From assembly GCA_010094045.1 (NCBI GenBank), contig ML986779.1, positions 33,939 through 49,149 on the forward strand: a stretch of DNA of 15,211 nucleotides, in the 5' to 3' direction. Source of the DNA: Lojkania enalia. Lineage: Eukaryota > Ascomycota > Dothideomycetes > Pleosporales. This document shows positions 1-9,839 of this stretch, one piece after another. A program made the position numbers and the translations under genes. The notes beneath the pieces are model-generated. The model was not told the DNA's origin, searched no databases, and saw only the letters and a program-made list of their open reading frames with translations. Position 1 is the first letter of the stretch, and every line of letters begins with the position of its first letter.

Positions 1-1612
1 CGTTTCGCTCTTATATATAACTAAATTACTAGAAGCTTATAATAACCGAAGAATAAATAATCGTATAATATATTCTTAACCTTAATTTGCAAGAATTTAC
101 GCTCCGGCTATATAAGATAGTAGATATAGTAGATAAACTATTAGATATATATAATAGAATATTTATAGGAAAGAATTAGTTTAAACAATTTATAGCGCGT
201 ATAAATAAGCTTAAAATAGCCTTTAATTAAGTAAAAGATTACTAAAGAATAAAATAAGAGAATTTAGAGGTTATTAATATATAGTTTAAGCTTATATAAG
301 ATACAATTATAAAATATAGTATATATAATAATAATATCTACAACTTTAATAAGATAGGCTTTTAAATATATATTATTAGTACTATAAAGGTTATTATAGG
401 TTTAGAATATTATATAAGGTCTACTCTTATATAACTAGATAATTATAAGTAGGTTATAGTTATCTAGAATATCTATACTACTATATACGCGACCCCGCTA
501 TTTATTATTTATAAAAAACGCGTTTATATCTCTATATAGTATAAAGAAGTAGGTATATTATATAATTAGAAAATTTCAGTCTCTAAGAACAGCTAGATAA
601 ATAATACGTTTAGTTTTAAGTAGCTAAAGTACTTTAATAAGTATATAAAGATACGTTAGATAGAGTTATATAAGCTACTTATTTTAGATAGTTATAAAAG
701 CTACCTTAACTAGGAATTTAAAGATTACTACTTTATATAAAAGATCCTAATATTTTATATACTTTCTTATTTATCGTATATACTTTAGCCTCTTAATATA
801 GTTTACTTCTTACTATTAAAGCTAAAATACTTATAGTATATATAAAACTTAGCGTGCTAACGCGTCTACTATATTAATAAAGAAAGTTTCCTTCCAACCT
901 TTAAGAACGCGTTTTTTAATATATTTATATATAAGAACTATCGAAAAGCTTTTAAAGTAATAAGAATTATTCCTCCAAATATATAGGTTATATTAGATTA
1001 CCTTAATATATAACTATATATTCTACTAAAACTACTTCTATAAGAAGACTCTTAATAATCTAAAACTCTAAGTAATATATATAAATTTGGGTTATAATTA
1101 ATACTTATATAAAAGTCCTTTATATAATTATTAAAAGAGGTGTAAGAAGAATTCTTATAGCTTATAAAAGGTGCTAAGTTAATACTATATTAGAATATAC
1201 TTCTTTAAGATTACAACTCTAAACTTAAAAAGTAATTAGAAGAAGTAACTAAGCGTAAAACACGTAAAAGAAAGTATATTTAGTATAGTAGTATAGTATT
1301 ATATAGTAAGAGATCTTTATATATAGCTGCTAAAGTATCTATAGACTCTTAGCTCTTTAAGAAGACCCGTAGTACTGATACTTAAGAAAGAGCTCAACTA
1401 GCTTAACGCTACTATAGTAACTATAATAAGATTGGATATAACGCTTATACGTGCTAAAAGGATAGTAGGGAAAATTCTGAATTAGATAAAAGTATATTAT
1501 ATATAGAATCTCTTATTAGTATTAAGTAAATTAACTTTTTATATATAGTATTCGTTGCGCTAAGAAAAAGTAGCCGCTTTAATAGTTTGGCCGCTTTAAT
1601 AGTAGAATACGT
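1..1612 (+). mobile_element. RIP-killed pogo/Fot1-like DNA transposon, 3' part
   Basis: This is the remnant of a Tc1/mariner-superfamily (pogo group) element whose 5' end lies outside the window. One reading frame, broken by many TAA/TAG codons but with no frameshift between the points I checked, carries the transposase core. The motif YNFNKIGF at 342-362 corresponds to the family's YNFDETGF, with the first catalytic Asp now AAT (348-350). ILDSYKSY near 681-704 matches LLDGHxSH and keeps the second Asp (687-689). A stop-broken LQPLNIVYF near 783-809 matches LLQPLDV, with the third Asp now AAT (795-797). A C-terminal CCHC zinc knuckle (1413-1454) survives as Y-x2-Y-x4-Y-x4-C. The changes are those expected of RIP (C to T, G to A). 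The 3' end is set at ACGT followed by TA (1609-1614), by analogy with the complete elements here. It cannot encode an active enzyme. Confidence 0.85.
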
Positions 1613-1695
1613 TATAGTATTTATTATACTAAAAAAAGTAGCTACTTTAATAGAATAGCCGCTTTAATAGTAGAATATATTATAACTACTAGATA
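1565..1695. repeat. Two tandem transposon-end repeats, 68-bp spacing
   Basis: The 3' terminal repeat of the preceding element (1565-1612) is followed by a second diverged copy (1633-1682), 68 bp downstream. Read on the minus strand, each contains two CTATTAAAG-type units exactly 17 bp apart. The copies differ mainly by C/T and G/A changes, and ACGT at the end of the first has become ATAT in the second. The second copy is probably the end of another related element deleted up to its terminus, but a local tandem duplication is also possible. Confidence 0.7.
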
Positions 1696-2125
1696 TAAGC
1701 TACTTTTTACTATTAAAATATATATATAGAAATTAGATTTTAGTTTTAGTATATAACTATATTAACTATATTATAAAACTAAAATTCTTTCTAACTTTTA
1801 AAGCTACTTTTAATATATTAATTATAAAGAATAATATTTATATAAGCTTTTAAAAAGCTAGTCTAATTCTATTTAATTTAGAAGTAGTACTTTTAAAGCT
1901 TAATATAAAGCTTTATATACTAATACTACTAGTATAAAATAATACTTTATAAAAAGTAAAAATACTAAATAATATATATAAGTTAGAAACTTAATTAATA
2001 TTAATTTATAATTAGATTTAAAAGAATATAAACTTTTTACTAGTTTCTATTATTAAGAAGCTAAATTATTTTTAGAAAAGTCTTATAAAAGTAATTTATT
2101 AAATCGAGTTAATATATAATAAAAT
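1690..2125 (+). mobile_element. pogo-like transposase C-terminal remnant, first part (interrupted)
   Basis: This stretch aligns with the region after the DDE core of the element at 2818-4610: both begin near a TACTATTAAA motif and then encode a decayed version of the AFKAAF...NIY segment. It is heavily RIP-mutated, with stops in every frame. The sequence breaks off at a TA where the element starting at 2128 has inserted, and the rest of the same remnant probably resumes at 5749-6109. No 5' end or DDE core is visible. Confidence 0.65.
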
Positions 2126-2127
2126 TA

Positions 2128-2182
2128 ATATAAAGTACTATTAAATAAGCTACTTTATTAAGTAAGTTAAAATTTCTTAGTA
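2128..2182 (+). repeat. Left terminal inverted repeat of the 2128-5746 element
   Basis: It starts ATATAAAG, probably ACGTA before RIP, and contains two TATTAARTAAGYTA units with a 17-bp period. It pairs with 5692-5746 over 55 bp with two transition mismatches. The same 55-bp end, more or less RIP-altered, begins the copies at 6299 and 14427. Confidence 0.88.
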
Positions 2183-2817
2183 TTCTAAATCTACCAATTT
2201 TAACTAGTTAAACTATTATTAGAATTATCTAAAAAAAATTCTAAGTACTTATATTTAATTTAAAAGAAGTAGATTTATCTACCTAATACGTTTATATATT
2301 ATACCTAATTCTACTATAGTTCTTATATTATTATATATCTAGTTAAACTCTCTTTTATCTATTTATATAATAAGTTTTTTTAAGTTTTAAAGCGCTTTAA
2401 AAGCTTTAGTAGTTATTTATACTAATCCTTTACTATATTCTATTATTCTACTCTATTATATCTACTTTCTCTTACGCGATTTTTACTTAGTTAATATCTC
2501 TACTTACTTTTTAAATTTAGTAATCTAAGAGTTTATAAATATATTTTAGTATAGTATTAATTTAGCTTCTTTAATAAACTATATAAACCTACTCTAAATT
2601 ATTATAGATAATAAACTAAAAGAATTTTATATAAGCTTTAATTAAAATAAAAATTTAAGTATATTATTTAAAGTCTTTAATATTTATAGTATTTATAGTA
2701 TAAGAAGTTTTAATAGAATATATAGTTATATTTTAAAGTATTTAAGTACTATCTATATATTTAAAAGGATTAGATCTAATACTTTAAAAACCTTTTAATA
2801 GTTATTATATATAAATA

Positions 2818-2843
2818 ATATACTCTATAAGTAAGCGGCTACT
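2818..2843 (+). repeat. Left terminal inverted repeat of the nested element
   Basis: The sequence from 2818 to 2843 pairs with the complement of 4585-4610. Only two positions differ (C/T and G/A), as expected when RIP hits two copies independently. TATAAGTAA is repeated 17 bp further in (2826 and 2843), the same repeat spacing found in the other element ends of this window. Confidence 0.85.
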
Positions 2844-4610
2844 ATAAGTAAATAGTTACCCTATTATTAATCCTACTACCTATTAACTTTAAAACGTAAT
2901 ACTTTAATAATCTAATATAATAAAGCCTTTAAATAAAGTTTAAATAAACCTTATAATTTAAGCTATTAAATATAATATAAAACTATTAGAAAAAGGCGTG
3001 TTTTTAATATATAGCATCCCCTAAACTATACTACGCTATTAACTAGTAGAAATACCTGTATAAAGTAGTACTAAGGCTAATTTAAAAAGGCTTATTAAAC
3101 TAGAAGAGGAGGTAATTATAGACTTTATTCTTAAACTAGATTCGAACGGGTTTTTATTAACTCTAGCTACTATTTATAATATAGCTAATATACTACTAGC
3201 TAAGTATTAGGCTAGTTAAATTAGTTAAAACTAGATATCTAACTTTATTATATATATACTTTTAATTAAGACCTATCTTAACTAACTATATAATTACTAA
3301 TAAGTAAAATATAAAGACCTAAATATTATAGTTAGATAGTTTAATCTAGTTAAGGTTATAGTTAAGAAATATAAAATTATATCTAAGAATATTTTTAATT
3401 TTAATAAAATAGGCTTTTAAATAGAGGTAATAACTAGCTATATAGTTATTATAGATATAGAATAATATAATAGGTTAAAAGCTATATAGCTAGGTAATTA
3501 AAAATAGGTTATAGTTATTTAAGGAGTTAATATAGCTAGCTAGGTAATTCTACTATATATTATTCTTAAAGTAAAATATTATTAGATAATCTAATATAAT
3601 AAAAATCTATTAAAAGATTAAATAATTAGTATTAGTAAAAATAAATAGATAATAAATAAATATAGAATTAAATAGATAAAGTACTTTAATTTATATATAA
3701 AAGGTCGTTTAATTAATAAATAGCAGCTACTACTCTATTAAATTCCTATTTCTCTATAAGTAGAATAGGATTATAACTCTCTATATACCTATATATACCT
3801 TATATATCTTATAACCTTTTAATATTAGCTACTTCTTACTATTAAAGTGCGTATATAGAACTAAGGTTAGCTAGCTAATTTGTTACTATATTAACTATAT
3901 TAATAAGCTATCATTTCTACTAGCTTTTAAAGCAGCCTTTAAGAAAGTAATTATAAAGGATAATATCTATATAGACTTCTAAGCTATAAGTCTAGTTCTA
4001 TTTAAACTAGATATAATTCTCTTATAATTAGATATTAAACTTTAAATATTTATACTAGAGCTAGAAGCTATAATTATCTAGAAGGCTAAAATACTCTATA
4101 ATTCTTACGAATTTAATATATAAAAGCAGCTACTCTATAATCGTATTTAAAGCTATTAGAATTTATTATCTTCTATTCTACTTAAAATAGTAGAATAGCT
4201 CTATAAAGGCTATTAAAAAATAGATTACTTTAATATCTTATAATAAAGCTAAATAGCTGCTCTAAAACAGGCTATAAAAGATTTTATAAAATATAAGAGG
4301 CGTTAAAAGAAATATATATAGGAAGAAAGTACTCTATTAATTAAATAGAAACTTAAAAAGGCTGCTACTAGTATAGTAGAAGGTAGAAAGCGTTAGTAGA
4401 AGCTATTAGTATTAAATAGTATATAGCGTATACAGCGTTATATATACTATAAAACAGCTAGCTATAATATTTATATCTACTAATTAGGCGAAAAAAGAAT
4501 TTAATAATTCTCTACTAGAATATCTAATTAATATATTATAGTATTATTAAGAGAATTGCGTATAAAGCCTAATACAGGTAATAGAGTAGCTACTTACTTA
4601 TAGAGTATAT
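2818..4610 (+). mobile_element. Complete RIP-killed pogo-like transposon nested in another
   Basis: This is a 1793-bp element inserted in the 2128-5746 element. It begins ATATACTCTATAAGTAAG and ends with the inverse, flanked by TA (2816-2817, 4611-4612); the related copy at 15111-15127 reads straight through the junction with a single TA. The transposase frame starts near 2902, where an ATG appears changed to ATA, and stays in one frame to about 3720. It holds a CENP-B-type helix-turn-helix region (about 3070-3260, ending in a broken NWISNF motif) and the DDE start NIFNFNKIGF (3388-3417), with the first Asp now AAT (3403-3405). A frameshift or small deletion around 3720-3750 removes the expected LLDGHxSH motif. 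The next frame continues through LQP-type and AFKAAF segments. The CCHC zinc knuckle (4439-4480) has all four ligands as Tyr codons. Confidence 0.9.
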
Positions 4611-5691
4611 TATATTAAAAAACGCGTTTCTAAAAGCTAGTAGAAAGCTTTTCTTATTAATATAGAAGATATACTAGTATACTAAGTCTTATATATATTA
4701 AAAGTACTTCTACTTTAAAGGCCTAAAGTAAACTATATTAAGTAGCTAGAGAATATATAATAAATAGGCTAGTATATAGAAGGTAAGAATCTTATTCTTA
4801 AAATAGTAGTCTTTAAAATTCTAGTTAAAGTAGCTTTTATAGTTATCTAGAATTAATAGTTAATATATTTCTATCTAATACTTTAACTATTTAAAACTAA
4901 GTATATTATCTATCTAACTATTCTTAGATACTAAAAACTTCTAATTATATAGTATATCTATTTTCTTATATTAAGTAGAGATATAAATATACCTTTTATA
5001 GATAATAAAAAGTAGAGTTATATACTCTACTATATAGATACTTTAGATAATAGTAACCTACTTCTAATTATTTAGCTATATAAGATTAGATTTTATATAT
5101 CTTTTTAAACCTATAATTACTTTTATAAATCTAATTATATTTATCTAAAAGCTAGTTTTATTAAAATTATATATATCTTTATTATAAATACTATATATAG
5201 TTTTTATTTCTTTAATAAACTTAAACTATATACTAATAATTTTAGAATACTCTTACTATATTTTCTAGTAGTTCTTTATCTAATTAAATACTATTTTAAA
5301 CTTATTAATATATATTATAAATCTTTTAGCTTAATTTTTATCTACTAGTTCTTTACTATATATAGCTAATAGTTTATCTACTATATCTACTATCTTATAT
5401 AGCTGGGTCGCGAATTCTTATAAATCTAGATTAATAATATATTATATAATTATCTACTTTTTAATTATAATTAACTTTTAGTAGTTTATATAGTAATTAG
5501 TATATATAAAAGTTTCTTTATATCTCTATTAGAGAGTTAATTACAGTATACTAAATATATTAGTAGCAGCTTTTAAGCTTTAGAATTAGCTAGTTTTATA
5601 TACTTAAAGAGTAAACTTAATTCTATCTTTTTATTAAATATTATCTCTTTATATATATTAAGATATTATATATTATAGTTATTATATTTAC

Positions 5692-5746
5692 TACTAAGAA
5701 ATTTTAATTTACTTAATAAAGTAGTTTATTTAATAGTACTTTATAT
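5692..5746 (-). repeat. Right terminal inverted repeat of the 2128-5746 element
   Basis: This is the inverted partner of 2128-2182: 53 of 55 positions match and both differences are transitions. It marks the 5' (transposase N-terminal) side of the element, and the TA at 5747-5748 is the target-site copy. Confidence 0.87.
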
Positions 5747-5748
5747 TA

Positions 5749-6109
5749 TTAGTTTTTAAAAAGTAAATAAAATAGTAATAAAATAGAAATAGTAGAAAAA
5801 AGGCGGATTTAAATATAAGAAACTCTAATAAAAGTATAAAAAGAATAATAAGAAAAAAACTTAAGTTATAATATACTAATTTAGGGTATAATTAGATATA
5901 AATAGATAGTATAAAGTATATTATAGCTATTATAATAAGATTAGGTATAATTTTTATATATATTAGAAGAATATAGAAGTTTTTATAAAATAATCGTATA
6001 AGTTATAAATTACTATTATATTATTTAATTATTAAGCTATATATATATAAAGGTTAAAAAAGTTAATAGAGTAGACTACTTATATAAACTACTCGCTTAT
6101 AAGGTATAT
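5749..6109 (+). mobile_element. pogo-like transposase C-terminal remnant, second part
   Basis: This is probably the continuation of 1690-2125 after the inserted 2128-5746 element. A frame reads the decayed zinc knuckle YYSYYNKIRYNFYIY (about 5920-5964), with Cys and His ligands replaced by Tyr. The segment ends in a terminal repeat like that of the 2818-4610 family: on the minus strand from 6109 it starts ATATACC and contains two TATAAG units 17 bp apart, followed by TA at 6110-6111. The end is well supported. The join to 1690-2125 is inferred from order, orientation and content. Confidence 0.6.
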
Positions 6110-6111
6110 TA

Positions 6112-6296
6112 TATAACTCTATCTTTTATTATTTATAAAAGATATATTTATATCTTTATTTAGTATAAAAGAATAAATATATTATATAATTAGAAGCTTT
6201 TAATATCTAAAAATAGTTAAATAAATAATATATTTAGTTTTAGATAAAGTATTTTAATACTTATATAAAGATATATTAGATAGAAATATATTAGTA
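6112..6296 (+). mobile_element. Fragment of a pogo-like DDE domain
   Basis: This 185-bp piece aligns closely with 497-665 of the first element and encodes a decayed PFIIYK...YISL segment, the strand between the first and second catalytic Asp in this family. It is cut on the left by the element end at 6109 and on the right by the copy starting at 6299, both at TA dinucleotides. It is the target into which the neighbours jumped. Confidence 0.65.
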
Positions 6297-6298
6297 TA

Positions 6299-6608
6299 AT
6301 ATAAAGTACTATTAAGTAAACTATTCTATTAAATAAGCTAAAATTTCTTAGTAATAAATATAATAACTCTAATATATAATATTTTAATATTTATAAAAAG
6401 ATAATACTTAATAAGAAAATAGAATTAAACCTACCTTTTAAATATATAAAGTTAGCTAATTCTAAAGTTTATAAGCTATTACTAATATATTCAGTATACT
6501 ATAACTAACTCTTTAATAGAAATATAAAGGAATCCTCGTACGTATTAATTACTATATAAATTACTAAAAGTTAACTATAATTAAAGAGTAGATAATTATA
6601 ATATATTC
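6299..6608 (+). mobile_element. 5' end of a further copy of the 2128-5746 family
   Basis: It starts with the 55-bp terminal repeat of that family (6299-6353), preceded by TA at 6297-6298. The following 250 bp align with the complement of the 5' side of the 2128-5746 element, which covers the non-coding leader and the psq-type helix-turn-helix part of the transposase. The copy breaks at a TA (6609-6610) where the element at 6611-8482 inserted. I could not recognise a convincing continuation after 8484. Confidence 0.75.
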
Positions 6609-6610
6609 TA

Positions 6611-6680
6611 ACGTATAGTATAAGCGAGCTGATTACCTAAGCGAGCTAATTATAATACTAAGACTATACTAAAATCGCGA
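6611..6680 (+). repeat. Left terminal inverted repeat of the 6611-8482 element
   Basis: Seventy bases pair with 8413-8482, ending at a shared TCGCGA. The left arm has mostly T or A where the right arm keeps C or G, including TAGT here against CAGT on the right, so the left arm is more RIP-mutated. Confidence 0.88.
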
Positions 6681-6739
6681 CTACTTTTCGCAAAATATTA
6701 TACTTTCTTATATTCTATTATACTATATAGTATAGTAGC

Positions 6740-8380
6740 CTATTCTTCTATATCTATAGCATTATTTTTACACGTCCGCGAGTTATATCTAGTCTTATTA
6801 TACTACCTATAGCACCTTTAAGTTAGCTAGTCTCTATTAATACACGCCTTCTTTCTACCCTTCTTCTTATTAGTATAAGTACTAAACTCTTTTAGAGTAG
6901 TTAATTAAACGCCTTCTTTAATCGTTAGGTTACCTTCCTTCTATATACGCTTTCTTTTATACGATTAACGTTATATAGCAGCCTTATTAGCTACTTAAAG
7001 TTTAGTAACCTAAGTACGTAATAGTACATTTTTATATATTATATATATAGTACCCTTTATAAACTATTTAAACGCCTCTACTATTAAAGTAGATAAGTTA
7101 TCTAAGTACTTTTAAACTCTTAATTAAACGTACGCAGATTAAAACTCAAATTTAATAGAATTACTTAGTATTTTTAACTTTTAAAAGGTATCTTTAACTA
7201 TAGAGGGTATTAGTATATATAGTTAAACTTTAAGCTTTAATAGTATTATATCTAAATTAAATAGAACTAGGCTAATATCTTAAAAACTACTTAGAATATT
7301 ACTCTTTATAATTACTGCGTTAAAAGCTGTTTTAAAGTAGAATAAGAACTCGATTTTTGTAATATAGTTAATATAACTATATATTAGCTACTCGACTTAG
7401 CGCCTGTATATAGTTTTTAAAAGCGAGAAATAACTTACATCTAGTAGCTGCAGTAAGTATAATAAATATAGAAGTATATAGAAAGTAATAATATTCTTTT
7501 TCTTATAGAGCTGCCTAAATTTAAGTAAGTTGTAGCTCTTATAGCTGTTAAGAATTAGTAATTAATATATACTAATAGTACAATCTTTTATATATATATT
7601 AAAGTACTTTAACTACTTAATACTAATATTATTTATCGTCTAACTATTATTAGTAACCTGTATAGCCTAGATTAGTAGAATATTATCTTCTTTATACTAT
7701 ATAGAAAGGTAGTAGATACCTGTAAAGATAATAAAAGGTAGTATTATCTATCCTAACGCGTTAATATCCTAGATAACTATAGTCTACTTATAATTATCTG
7801 GCTGGAGCTGCTTTAGTTAATTCCGTCTTTTAGAGCTAGTAACTACTATTTCTATTAATATTACGTCTATTATAAAGCCTAATTTATTAAAGTTATATAT
7901 ATCCTTGTTAATAATACTATACTTAGCCTTTATATTCTGTATAAGATAGAACTAGTCTTCTATAACCTTAGAATCCTTATATTTAGCTTTTAAATAGTTA
8001 TACTTTTAATTAAATTTGATCTTAAGCTTAGGCGTACATTTAATAAAGTTCTCTACCTAATTCTTTCTAACCTAGCTAGTAGAGCGCGCAGCTAGTAGTA
8101 AATTGGCTATATCTTAAACAGTAGTAAGCTGTAGCGGAAATTCTCTTATATCTAGATCTAGTATATACTAAATAATTACCTACTCCTCAGTCTTACTAAG
8201 CTTTATTGAATTAGGCCGGCAATCGCGTTGTAGAGCTGTTTCTCGCCTTCGTGTACTAAGTATACTTTAGGAGATATTATAGATTAATGTAACACGACGT
8301 ATAGTTAGTATCACATCTTATTAGAGAGCTTAAAGTGTAAGCTGTATTCTAGCTTCTTTCTAAATTAATTCTACAGTTAT
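6740..8380 (-). pseudogene. pogo-group transposase with zinc knuckle, RIP-inactivated
   Basis: A reading frame of about 546 codons, normal for fungal pogo-type transposases, shows no frameshift at the points I checked, but it has many TAA/TAG codons where Gln or Trp is expected. The start is probably the ATA at 8380-8378, a RIP-altered ATG. In order: a psq-type helix-turn-helix (LTIRRVTLIYNIS, about 8315-8275), a CENP-B/Tc5-type DNA-binding region (EEQVIIQYILDLD onward), the DDE core with IYNFNKLGF and the first catalytic Asp now AAT (7888-7886), and a C-terminal knuckle at 6811-6770 reading Y-x2-Y-x4-Y-x4-C, the RIP form of C-x2-C-x4-H-x4-C. The family enzyme would cut and paste its own element at TA sites. 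This copy is dead as written. Confidence 0.88.
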
Positions 8381-8412
8381 TAGTTATAGTATAATACTAT
8401 AAAGTATAATTA

Positions 8413-8482
8413 TCGCGATTTTAGTAGGGTCTTAGTATTATAATCAGCTCGCTTGAGTGATCAGCTCGCTTATACTGTACGT
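8413..8482 (-). repeat. Right terminal inverted repeat of the 6611-8482 element
   Basis: This is the inverted partner of 6611-6680 and the better-preserved arm: read on the minus strand it starts ACGTACAGTATAAGCGAGCT, and AAGCGAGCTGAT is present twice with a 17-bp period. Confidence 0.88.
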
Positions 8483-8484
8483 TA

Positions 8485-9404
8485 CTATTAAAATAAGACA
8501 AGTAGATATATATATCTCTAGTCTAAGCGAAAGCTAGAGCGTAGATAAATAATAGAAGCCTAGCTTTACTAGAAGATAATAAGTTAGCGATATACGGTTT
8601 AGTAAGGAGGCTTCTATAGATAACGTTTATAGAGTAAAGTTTAAGTAGAAGCTAGAGCTAGAGCGATAAACTGGAATTTTCCTACCTTCCCCCCCTTTAC
8701 ACTCTCGCAGGAGCTCGATGATAGAAAGGGGGTACTATTATAGTATCAGCTTCTACCCGATCCCGTGCCATCTCACCTATTACGTATAGAACTGAACCCC
8801 TGATATATATATATACGACCTAATGTCTGTCTCCTTTCTCTCTTCATCCGGATGTCTTAAGCTATTATAGTAGCTATACGTTAGCTATCTATATAGTTTA
8901 ATCTAATACTTATTTATCTAGTATTAGTATCTAGTGCGTATTGTTGTGGCAAGAGAATATTTTAGGGGAAGGAGGGGGCTAGGGTATCTATAATATAATC
9001 TACTAATAGATATAGAAAACTAATCCTATACTAATTATACTATATAGATAATAGTTCTTAGGTATATTATTTAGAGAATCTTGACGATATAATCTCTATC
9101 TTTTGCTATACGTTATAAACCCAGTATAACTATGTCTTTTCCAGCTACGCTCTTAATACCTCCCGGAAGCCGAGCTCTTTAAATACTATTCTCCCAATAT
9201 AGCGTTATATACTCCTATATATCGAGGCCTAGCGGAACTGGAGTTTCGCGGCTCTATTTATCGAAATAGCTACTAAAGCAGCTGTCCTGACAAATACTAT
9301 AATACTGCTTTTATAAGCTCTCGCGGACAGCGTATAATAAATAAAGCAGACTTTATAAATCCTAGGTGGAGGGAGAAGCTCTATAGGTAGAACTATAAGG
9401 TTTT
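8485..9404. other. RIP-affected intergenic DNA, no gene recognised
   Basis: There is no intact frame of note. Composition is mixed: AT-rich, TA-heavy stretches alternate with less altered ones, such as a run of seven C at about 8691-8697, a TA dinucleotide run near 8801-8813 and a G-rich patch near 8965-8980. AAGCTAGAGC occurs near 8532 and again near 8651. Part of this could be an old LTR or another repeat, but I see no paired ends within the window. From about 9275 one frame (INKADFINPRWREKLY) is open for some 40 codons without a match I recognise. Confidence 0.4.
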
Positions 9405-9839
9405 AAGAATGGTAAGAAAAAATGGGATCTAAAGGACTTGTTCTATACGATAATAGCTATAGGTAGTAATGCCTAGAGAGTCGTAGAGGGCGGCAGGCCT
9501 AAGACTTTATCCTAAAACTTCTTGCGAAAGGCGAGAGAATTATATCTAAGCTAGAGAGTTTCTATAAGAGAAAGAATATATACTTCTTTTTTATATATAA
9601 GGTTGTGCGACCGATTTATATAGATAAAGAGCACCTTTATAAAAGGGAATATTATATCCCTAGCCCACATAACATATCCCTTTAGGTTTCCTATAGGAAG
9701 TCATCAGCCTAGAGCTAAATACTAAAAGCTTTAATAGTTAACTCCTTAGATTTAGCTTGGATAAAAATATTGGGGAGATCTATATACTACTTGTTCTTTT
9801 AGTATCGTTTTGAAGCAGTCCCGGGAAATGAATCAATGA
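9405..9839 (+). pseudogene. RIP-degraded reading frame, possibly a former transcription-factor gene
   Basis: One frame of 145 codons contains ten in-frame stops, all TAA or TAG and no TGA, which is what RIP makes from CAA and CAG. Between the stops the protein looks coding rather than random: DLFYTIIAIGSNA, then VVEGGRPKTLS, NFLRKARELYLS and a hydrophobic IYTSFLYIRLCDRF segment. The order of an AIG-type helix, a KARELY-type segment and a following hydrophobic helix is loosely like the fungal-specific transcription factor domain (Fungal_trans, PF04082). That is a weak resemblance by eye. It could equally be another repeat-encoded protein. No start or upstream exons can be assigned. Confidence 0.3.

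Larger units (their letters stand above)
2128..5746 (-). mobile_element. Complete RIP-killed pogo-like transposon, split by a nested element
   Basis: This element is bounded by 55-bp terminal inverted repeats (2128-2182 and 5692-5746) differing at two positions, both transitions, and flanked by TA at 2126-2127 and 5747-5748. Subtracting the nested insertion (2818-4610 plus one TA) leaves 1824 bp, a normal length for Fot1/pogo elements. The transposase runs on the minus strand. The motif YNFNKTSF lies around 5150-5173, with the first catalytic Asp now AAT (5162-5160). The N-terminal half occupies about 4613-5690 and the C-terminal end 2183-2815. Copies of the same family begin at 6299 and 14427, and the second supplies the pre-insertion sequence. 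It is densely RIP-mutated and cannot be active. Confidence 0.88.
6611..8482 (-). mobile_element. Complete, least-decayed pogo/Tan1-like transposon
   Basis: This 1872-bp element has about 70-bp terminal inverted repeats (6611-6680 and 8413-8482), eight mismatches of which seven are transitions, and flanking TA at 6609-6610 and 8483-8484. Both ends start ACGTA, as known for Tan1-type elements. Inside each end AAGCGAGCT occurs twice, 17 bp apart. It keeps more CpA and TpG than the other elements, suggesting a later arrival or milder RIP. It carries the transposase frame at 6740-8380. Insertion into the 5' end of another element (6299-6608) fits its being the youngest layer. Confidence 0.9.

Noticed and set aside
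1567..1680. CRISPR-like spaced repeats
   Set aside because: The short repeated units are transposon-end subrepeats in a eukaryotic genome, with 17- and 68-bp spacing and no array.
8700..8950. Solo-LTR-like stretch with a TA run and C/T-rich segment
   Set aside because: No defined ends, target duplication or second copy could be found in the window.
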